From Candidatus Kapaibacterium sp. (lineage in GTDB: Bacteria; Bacteroidota; Ignavibacteria; Kapaibacteriales; UBA2268): a DNA stretch of 19,701 nt. Within the stretch, counting starts at the first letter, position 1. Every line of letters begins with the position of its first letter. This document shows, in pieces, positions 14,051 through 19,701 of this stretch. Position numbers and translations under genes: made by a program. Location of the stretch: contig JAQUZU010000028.1 of assembly GCA_028691175.1 (NCBI GenBank), forward strand, positions 1 to 19,701. The letters are read 5' to 3'. The notes under the pieces were generated by a model that searched no databases, was not told where the DNA came from, and saw only the letters and a program-made list of their open reading frames with translations.

Positions 14051-15277
14051 TTATTTGGTTCTGTAGAACACAACTCTTCTGTTTCTTTGTCTGTTTGCAT
14101 CGTTTGTATTTGGTACGAGCGGTTCAGTTTCGCCTTTACCGCTTGTTTTCAAACGGCTGTCTGCGACACCGCGATTAACGAGCCATGCTTTAACGGAAGC
14201 AGCACGATCTTCAGAAAGTTTCAGGTTGGTTGCGTCATCGCCAACGTCATCAGTATGACCAACGATTTCGAATTCTGTATCCTGCATTTTCTGCATAGCG
14301 CGGAGAGCATTATTAAGGATTCTCTCAGACTTCGGAGTGATGTCTGCTTTACCTGTTACGAATTCGATATTACGGAGAATAAGTTTTTCGCCAACACCGA
14401 TATTCATGATATCATCATCTGCATCCAGCGGATCAGCACCGTTCATAACTTCGACACCGTCTTTGATTCCGCCGCCATCAGTATCCGGATCGAGCGGGTT
14501 AGTCTTGTGTTTCTTAACTTCAGCGCCATCTTTCAAGCCGTCGCCGTCAGTATCCGGATTATTCGGATCTGTACCTAAGCGTACTTCTTCTTCATCGATC
14601 AAACCGTCGCCGTCAGTATCTTTTGCAAAGCGTGCGATAGTGAAATGAACGCCCAAGCGAGCGAACCAGTTACCATCTTTGACATCGTCATATACCGGGT
14701 TAAAGTCATCGGATAAAGAGAAATTAACGCCTGCGTTTAAGTCGAAAGCAGTAACATCGTTCAATTCGTATTTCACACCGAGAGCGACCGGAATGCCCAA
14801 AGTAACGCCACCGTCTTCGCGTTCTGCATAAGCAGGCTCGAAGCGGGAGTGTGCTGCGTCTGCATATTCATCAACGGTGAAGATTTGAGCGCCTACACCG
14901 GCGAGCAAATACGGATTCCATTGTGAAGAATAATCTTGTACAAATGTGTTCAGGAATTCCCAACGGAGACGAAGATCGATATTAAAAAAGCCGGTTTTGT
15001 AACCATCGAAATCAGTCTTTGGGTCAGAAGTTTTGTTCGCATAGTAAGTCAGGGCTAATTCAGGAGTCCAGCCTTTGCCGAGTCCGTTATTGAATAAGCC
15101 GTAAACACCGCCCAAGATACCGAACGAACGGTCGCTCGGAGTGGATTCGTTAATACCGTATGATCCACCGACACCAACGCCGATTGCGAGTGTTTTTTGA
15201 TCATTTGCAAAAGAGCCGGAAGTAGCAACTGACGCAAGTATTGCGGCACCTGTCAATAATTTTGTAAGAAATTTCAT
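14051..15277 (-). CDS. OmpA-family outer membrane protein with TSP3 repeats
   Basis: 408 residues. The signal peptide (about 1-24, ending SFA) leads to a beta-barrel domain (about 28-218) with alternating hydrophobic strands. Next come three thrombospondin type-3 calcium-binding repeats (about 219-292) with the DTDGDGLxD pattern; the third reads DTDGGGIKD, losing one acidic ligand. The C-terminal OmpA-like domain (about 297-408) binds peptidoglycan: D343 in GHTDD and R358 in LSEDRA are 15 residues apart, as in E. coli OmpA (D271/R286). It likely anchors the outer membrane to the cell wall and may be abundant. A strong promoter (15327-15357) and ribosome binding site (AGAGG, complement of 15285-15289, seven bases before the ATG) support high expression. 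A shared terminator follows. Confidence 0.95.
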   Translation of the reverse strand: MKFLTKLLTGAAILASVATSGSFANDQKTLAIGVGVGGSYGINESTPSDRSFGILGGVYGLFNNGLGKGWTPELALTYYANKTSDPKTDFDGYKTGFFNIDLRLRWEFLNTFVQDYSSQWNPYLLAGVGAQIFTVDEYADAAHSRFEPAYAEREDGGVTLGIPVALGVKYELNDVTAFDLNAGVNFSLSDDFNPVYDDVKDGNWFARLGVHFTIARFAKDTDGDGLIDEEEVRLGTDPNNPDTDGDGLKDGAEVKKHKTNPLDPDTDGGGIKDGVEVMNGADPLDADDDIMNIGVGEKLILRNIEFVTGKADITPKSERILNNALRAMQKMQDTEFEIVGHTDDVGDDATNLKLSEDRAASVKAWLVNRGVADSRLKTSGKGETEPLVPNTNDANRQRNRRVVFYRTK

Positions 15278-15326
15278 ATTACAACCTCTTGTTATTGATT
15301 AATAAGTAAATAATTTTCAATTTGTG

Positions 15327-15357
15327 ATAAATTAACATTCACCAGTACAATTCCAAA
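15327..15357 (-). promoter_or_regulatory. Bacteroidota-type promoter of the OmpA gene
   Basis: On the minus strand, TTTG (complement at 15354-15357), exactly 19 bases, then TAATTTAT (complement at 15327-15334), matching TAnnTTTG in the first seven positions but one. The start codon is 50 bases from the second box. The gene therefore has its own promoter, although the kinase lies just upstream on the same strand. Confidence 0.6.
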
Positions 15358-15380
15358 GATGGCCGAAAGTGTCTATTATT

Positions 15381-18164
15381 TTATAATGTAAAATAAAAAG
15401 TTGTTCCGACGCCTTTCTCGCTTTTAACCCATATTTTACTGCCGTTTGCCTCAAGCAAATCTTTGCAGAGAGTCAGACCGAAGCCGCTGCCCTGCTCGCC
15501 TTTCGTGCCGTTAGTAGTGAATTGATTTGCAGAATTTAACAGCGAAATGGCTGTTTCCGCTTTCATGCCTACTCCGGTATCGCTAACGGATAAAATATAT
15601 GGTTTATTATCGACGATTAAGTCGTTAGGTTTAATGCTGATTACAATTTCTCCGTTATCTTCGGTAAATTTAATTGCATTAGAAAAAATATTGCGTAAAA
15701 CGGTCGCGATATAGACTTCGTCGTATTCAGCAGTGAGAGTAGCCGGAATGTGGTTTTTGAGTTCAATGCCTTTTCTTACGGCAAGCGGAGTCATTACTTC
15801 AAACACCTGATCTACAGTCTTTGTGATTTCGTTCGTGCTGATTGTAAATTGCAATTTTTTCTGCTGCTGCAGGCGTCCCCATTTCAGGAGACTATCTAAA
15901 AGATTGCAGATACTTTCGCTTGAGACGTATAATCCGTTGATGTATTCCAAGCGTTCTTCTTCGGTAAAATCACTGTATTCATCGAGCAACATCATCGACA
16001 AATCGCGGAAATTATAGAGCGGAGCACGCAGATCGTGCGAGAGAATCGACAAAAATTTGTCACTTGCGAAGTTGAATTTCTGCAGTTCCGTATGCGCTGC
16101 CTCTAATGCGTTTTCTACGTCTTTCAAGCTCGTAATATCGATGCTGATTCCGCAAATTCCTTTCAATTTGTTGTCGAGGTCATAGAGCGGGAACTTTGTC
16201 GAAAAATACGTCTGAATCTTGCCGGCTATTTCGATTTGCTCTTTGCAGGAAATTGTATCTTGAGTTGTAAGTACAATGTCGTCGTTCTTATCGTGCTGCC
16301 TGCCAAATTCCGAGTCTAAAAGTTCCATCAAGTTGTGGCCAAGCACTTCGCTGCGATTATTTTTGCCGAATAATTCTACAGTTTTATCGTTTACAAGCGT
16401 ATATTTTTTGTTCAAATCTTTTGCATAAATCAGTCCGTGCATGTTGCGAAGTATTGCATCGAGCAAGAGCGAATTTTGCTCGTAATTTCGGAAAAGTTCG
16501 CTTTCTTCTACCTGCTTTTCTTTCTGTTTAGTGATATCAAGGCTTATTCCGCAGAGACCGTATACCACGCCGCTTGCGTCGATAAGCGGGAATCTTGATG
16601 CGAGGAAAGTCTTCTTTTCATTGTTGATTATCGAGGATTCTTCTGTATATAACGGTTTTCGTGTAGAGATAGCGAGGCTGTCGTTGCGGGCATGCTCGTC
16701 GACATGTGATCCCTGTGAAAGTTCCTTTTCTGTCTTGCCGAGAATTTGGTCTTCGCTTGACAGGTTGAAGTAAACGGAAATTAGTTTGCTGATTTTGACA
16801 TATCTTCCGTCGAGATCTTTTATATAGATCAGCGACTGCGAGTTATTCATAATTGCATCGAGAAGTATCGTCTGCTTGGCGAGTTCGCTTTCAATTATCT
16901 TATAATGCGAAATATCTTTTATGAACAGGATTGTGTCTGTTTCGGTTCCGCTATTGCTTATTAGCGACGAATAGTTGACGTTTAACCAGATGCTTTCGCC
17001 GTTTTTCTTTGTGGCAGTAAGGTCTGCCGTGCCTCGCTGATAATTATTGATTGCAGTCCATACCTTGCTTAGAGCGGCGTTTCCTTTATCGAAGATGTCG
17101 GCGATTTTCAGATCGGCACATTCGCTAGCAGACAGCCCGAATGTCTGGCGGAATACTTCGTTTGTATATGTAACTCTTCCGTGGCTGTTTGCGATTACGA
17201 TACCGCACACTGCACTCGAGACGAGTTGGTCGAATTTCTTGTCGCTTCTGTGCTGAGCTTCCCTCTGCCGGATTTGCTCGGTAATATTTGTAATGAACAG
17301 CAATATGTAGCTGTCTTTGTTCGAAGTCGCTTTTGCCCGGTAGTGCTGCGTGCCCTGCGAAAATCCGGCTACGTCGAATATGAACGGCTCGATGTATTTA
17401 TCGGGACGCGCTTCAAGTGCGTTCTCTACATAACTAACAAGTTTGCTCGGCAAAACAACTTGATATGCAAAAGAGATGAACGACTTATCCGGTATGAACG
17501 AAATCTGATTGTCTTTCGGAATGAAAATATCTTCAATAAGTCCTGTTCTGTTTATTCTTAAAATCACTTCGTCAATGCCGCGGAGGGCGGCTTTCTTCAG
17601 CTGGTCGCGTTTCTTTAGGTATAGGAATTTATTTCTCGTTTCAGTAATTTCATATGCAATTATGGCAACGCCGTGAACAATAGGATACCCCTTCATTTCC
17701 CAAAACGCAGTGTGCCCGTTAAAAGTATACTGTTTACTCCAGGTCTCGGGCATTCCGCTTGTGATAATTTTCTGCAAAATATACTTTGTGCGGCGGCGTT
17801 CCGATTCGTTTTGTATTGTATCGAGCAGGTTGTGCCCGAGAATATTTTTCAACGGTACGCCATGATTTGCCAGTATTTTGTGGGATTTTTTGTTTAAGTA
17901 TTTAATATTTAAACTGTTATCGACCGTTAAAATCAATGCATCGACTGATGAGGCGATTTTTTCCAAATCGTAATAATTGTATTTTTTCAGGGCTAAATTG
18001 TACATGCCACGCATTATTAAGCAACTGACGACGGCACAAAATACGCCCAGAATTAGTTCCAGCCCGGGAATTGTATCTTTGAAATCTCCATATGCAACTA
18101 AAACGAAAACGTAAAGAAGTAACAGAATTGCAACTGTTGCGAGAAAATATTTATGGTTATTCAT
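15381..18164 (-). CDS. Multi-PAS membrane sensor histidine kinase
   Basis: 927 residues from the ATG at 18164. An in-frame TTG at 18173 would add three residues and is bounded by a stop just upstream. Two membrane helices (about 5-24 and 32-53) are followed by about five PAS-like domains (roughly 70-185, 190-300, 305-430, 435-560, 565-690). The last two are each introduced by a LLDAI(M/L) helix and resemble each other. The kinase core is complete: H710 in LSHDLRAPL, N box NIFSNAIKFT, G1 DTGVGM, and G2 GEQGSGFGLTL. It is predicted to sense cytoplasmic signals or ligands and relay phosphate from the inner membrane. No response regulator is adjacent. No clear promoter is found; CTTG-N20-TAGATTGT is the best weak match. 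Confidence 0.93.
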   Translation of the reverse strand: MNNHKYFLATVAILLLLYVFVLVAYGDFKDTIPGLELILGVFCAVVSCLIMRGMYNLALKKYNYYDLEKIASSVDALILTVDNSLNIKYLNKKSHKILANHGVPLKNILGHNLLDTIQNESERRRTKYILQKIITSGMPETWSKQYTFNGHTAFWEMKGYPIVHGVAIIAYEITETRNKFLYLKKRDQLKKAALRGIDEVILRINRTGLIEDIFIPKDNQISFIPDKSFISFAYQVVLPSKLVSYVENALEARPDKYIEPFIFDVAGFSQGTQHYRAKATSNKDSYILLFITNITEQIRQREAQHRSDKKFDQLVSSAVCGIVIANSHGRVTYTNEVFRQTFGLSASECADLKIADIFDKGNAALSKVWTAINNYQRGTADLTATKKNGESIWLNVNYSSLISNSGTETDTILFIKDISHYKIIESELAKQTILLDAIMNNSQSLIYIKDLDGRYVKISKLISVYFNLSSEDQILGKTEKELSQGSHVDEHARNDSLAISTRKPLYTEESSIINNEKKTFLASRFPLIDASGVVYGLCGISLDITKQKEKQVEESELFRNYEQNSLLLDAILRNMHGLIYAKDLNKKYTLVNDKTVELFGKNNRSEVLGHNLMELLDSEFGRQHDKNDDIVLTTQDTISCKEQIEIAGKIQTYFSTKFPLYDLDNKLKGICGISIDITSLKDVENALEAAHTELQKFNFASDKFLSILSHDLRAPLYNFRDLSMMLLDEYSDFTEEERLEYINGLYVSSESICNLLDSLLKWGRLQQQKKLQFTISTNEITKTVDQVFEVMTPLAVRKGIELKNHIPATLTAEYDEVYIATVLRNIFSNAIKFTEDNGEIVISIKPNDLIVDNKPYILSVSDTGVGMKAETAISLLNSANQFTTNGTKGEQGSGFGLTLCKDLLEANGSKIWVKSEKGVGTTFYFTL

Positions 18165-18279
18165 GAGTGCCAAATTTTAATGATGGTTTTTGTACTACAG
18201 CAGTACTCCTTTTTAGAAAATATTAATACAATCTACGAAAAAGTTTTGAATTTTGCAAGAAATATTATTTTGCTCTGAA

Positions 18280-18311
18280 TTTACGTATAAGCACGGACAT
18301 TCCTACGTAAA
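18280..18311. repeat. Perfect 8-bp inverted repeat upstream of the multi-PAS kinase
   Basis: TTTACGTA (18280-18287) and TACGTAAA (18304-18311) are separated by 16 bases. No T-run follows on the kinase strand. It lies about 115 bases before the kinase start and directly abuts the tRNA-Lys terminator. It could be an operator or a hairpin; nothing in the sequence decides this. Confidence 0.4.
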
Positions 18312-18343
18312 CAAAAAAAGTCCAAAGATAAATCTTTGAACTT
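18312..18343 (-). terminator. Terminator of tRNA-Lys
   Basis: Read on the minus strand, a 12-position stem (18318-18329 with 18332-18343, one mismatch) with a two-base loop. It is followed by a run of seven T (A-run at 18313-18319 on the plus strand). It starts 23 bases past the tRNA 3' end. Confidence 0.75.
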
Positions 18344-18365
18344 AAAAATTATTAATAATTAAAAG

Positions 18366-18438
18366 TGATTTCGGTGGGACTCGAACCCACGACCCTTTGA
18401 TTAAAAGTCAAATGCTCTACCACCTGAGCTACGAAATC
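18366..18438 (-). tRNA. tRNA-Lys (anticodon TTT)
   Basis: A complete 73-base cloverleaf on the minus strand. The acceptor stem is GATTTCG / CGAAATC (5' end at 18438, discriminator A at 18366). The D arm is AGCTC...GAGC. The anticodon stem TTTGA/TCAAA encloses the loop CTTTTAA with anticodon TTT at 18405-18403, and the T arm has GGGTTCGAGTCCC. The CCA end is not encoded. Confidence 0.97.
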
Positions 18439-18462
18439 AACCAAACAAACTCAAAAGGAATT

Positions 18463-18494
18463 CAAAATTACGGCTTTTCCGGGACATGTGCAAG
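18463..18494 (-). promoter_or_regulatory. Promoter of tRNA-Lys
   Basis: On the minus strand, CTTG (complement at 18491-18494, one mismatch to TTTG), 20 bases, then a perfect TAATTTTG (complement at 18463-18470). The mature tRNA begins 24 bases after the second box. Confidence 0.55.
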
Positions 18495-18565
18495 CGAAAA
18501 TTTATGTTTTTTCGCGATATTTCGTTCCGATAGACGCGTATGCGTTGTAATTTCTTTATTCTCAA

Positions 18566-19701
18566 TTAGTTAGCAATAGTAATCTTTTCGAAGTGTGTCT
18601 TGCCGTTATTCATTATTTTGACAAAATATGTTCCGGTTGCGATATTCGGGAGGAAAATATTTTGCTCGGTCGAGGTAATCGCTCCGCCGGCGACTTTTCG
18701 ACAAAACAGATCGAGAATTTCGAATTTAGCGTCCGAGGAAATAAATTTTTCGCCGAGCCGGATATTCAGGCTCTCGCCGACTTTTGCCGGCTGCGGATAT
18801 AGCGAAATGCCTTCTGCCGGGGAGTCTTCAATTCCGGAAAACGAGGAAAATTGTGCCAGAGTCGCGAATTCATAATATGAGCAGGATTGCGGCGTAAAAT
18901 CAAGCGTATCGGAAAAAGTCAATTCATTTGATTTCATAAAATGCGTAGTAGTTACGCAGGAGTTATCCTCGCGATAATAGCGCATTTTAATCGGGATTTC
19001 GAAATAGTCCGGGGCGGCGTTTATCGGGTCATATACGGACTGCGACACGCGGAATGTGCTGATGAATTTCCCGTCTTCCTGCCGCGACGAATAATCGAAC
19101 GCGAGTGCCGGATATGAGCCTTGCAGCAGCCACTGCTTGAAGAAGGTATCCCAAGAAATCGGATAATCCGGGTTTTCCTGCTTTACGATGTCGCGGAATT
19201 GCTGCGTTGTAATTGATGTCAGCGGGTAAGTTTCGAAGATTTTGCGCATAGTGTGTTTGAATTGTTCTTCGCCGAGCGCGTCGTAAATCATTTGATAAAC
19301 CCAGCCGGCTTTGCGGTAAGTCAGTGCTTCGTTAAAGAGGTTGGCGTCGTCTAATCCATATATCGGATAAAATTTGATATTTCCTGAATTTAAGAAAAAA
19401 ATTCGGTCGGTATTGAGGTCGCGACGGAAGTAGTCGAGCGTTTCTTCCGGGGCGGTTTGCGTTTCTTCCCAGCGGTTTTCGCTCCAGGTGGCTCCGCCTT
19501 CGTTTATCCACAGGTCTTGCCAATCGGCACATGTAATGTAGTCGCCGAGCCAGTTGTGGGCGAGCTCGTGAGCAAATCCGTCCGGATAGCCGAATGTAAT
19601 CCATGAATCGTCGCACGTGGTGAGCGTGGTGTGTTCCATTCCGCCGCCCATATTATAGACAGTAACGAAGCCGTATTTTTCATACGGATATTCGAAATAG
19701 T
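18566..19701 (-). CDS. M1-family aminopeptidase with type IX sorting domain (5' end missing)
   Basis: The C-terminal 377 residues of a gene whose start lies beyond the right edge; the frame is open to the edge, and the first internal Met (19651) is not the start. The exopeptidase motif GxMEN appears as GGMEH. The zinc site is HELAH (first His codon 19568-19570) followed 18 residues later by the Glu ligand in WINEGG, so HExxH-x18-E is complete. YRKAGW matches the catalytic-Tyr region of M1 enzymes. The last 80 or so residues, starting about SLYPQPAKVGESLNI and ending GTYFVKIMN, resemble a type A sorting domain of the type IX secretion system. The enzyme is therefore predicted to be exported across the outer membrane and to trim peptides outside the cell. 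No strong terminator is seen after it. Confidence 0.92.
   Translation of the reverse strand, partial: YFEYPYEKYGFVTVYNMGGGMEHTTLTTCDDSWITFGYPDGFAHELAHNWLGDYITCADWQDLWINEGGATWSENRWEETQTAPEETLDYFRRDLNTDRIFFLNSGNIKFYPIYGLDDANLFNEALTYRKAGWVYQMIYDALGEEQFKHTMRKIFETYPLTSITTQQFRDIVKQENPDYPISWDTFFKQWLLQGSYPALAFDYSSRQEDGKFISTFRVSQSVYDPINAAPDYFEIPIKMRYYREDNSCVTTTHFMKSNELTFSDTLDFTPQSCSYYEFATLAQFSSFSGIEDSPAEGISLYPQPAKVGESLNIRLGEKFISSDAKFEILDLFCRKVAGGAITSTEQNIFLPNIATGTYFVKIMNNGKTHFEKITIAN

Noticed and set aside
18192..18211. Small hairpin GTACT-N5-AGTAC beside an AAGGAG sequence on the minus strand
   Set aside because: The SD-like sequence is more than 30 bases from the kinase start and no start codon follows at the right distance, so a ribosome-binding switch is not supported.
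18494..18515. Hairpin GCGAAAA / TTTTCGC as terminator of the M1 gene
   Set aside because: A seven-base stem without a U-tract on the minus strand, and it overlaps the tRNA-Lys promoter region; too weak to call.

Overview
The window reads as an ordinary chromosomal stretch from a bacterium of the Bacteroidota/Chlorobiota side of the FCB group. Three kinds of evidence point there. The aminopeptidase at the right end carries a C-terminal domain resembling a type IX secretion sorting domain. Several promoters fit the Bacteroidota pattern TTTG-N19/20-TAnnTTTG rather than the E. coli -35/-10 pattern. The GlmU-like gene is of the 'alternative' type found in that group. A Kapabacteria- or Ignavibacteria-like lineage would fit, but genus and phylum cannot be fixed from this sequence alone. 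I see no transposase, integrase, phage gene, CRISPR array or plasmid function.

Layout. 1-1060: an AT-rich segment with a small membrane protein of unknown function and a zinc-ribbon/TM2 protein, each closed by a terminator. 1072-3359: a good promoter, a leader of about 200 nt, then a TPR-type sensor histidine kinase whose ATP-lid (G2) motif is degenerate. 3399-3507: tRNA-Pro(TGG) with its promoter overlapping the kinase stop codon. 3591-5677: a tight three-gene run made of a DUF2007 protein, a lipoprotein beta-propeller and an RlmB-type rRNA methyltransferase. 5785-6468: queC. 6519-7451 (minus): a leucine-rich repeat protein, convergent with queC across a shared terminator. 7769-13110: grpE, dnaJ, a GlmU-like nucleotidyltransferase, pdxB and tsaD, closely spaced and co-directional, ended by a strong hairpin. 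13239-13961: scpA. 14051-18164 (minus): an OmpA-family outer membrane protein and, upstream of it on the same strand, a five-PAS sensor histidine kinase. 18366-18438 (minus): tRNA-Lys(TTT). 18566 to the window end (minus): the C-terminal part of an M1 aminopeptidase.

Functionally this is mostly housekeeping: protein folding (GrpE/DnaJ), tRNA and rRNA modification (QueC, TsaD, RlmB), cofactor and envelope precursor synthesis (PdxB, GlmU-like), chromosome condensation (ScpA) and cell envelope (OmpA). Two histidine kinases have no response regulator beside them. No clearly new multi-gene system is visible. The observations most worth a second look are the kinase with the missing G2 glycines, the promoter plus structured leader in front of it, the tRNA promoter nested at the kinase 3' end, and the consistent promoter grammar across the window.
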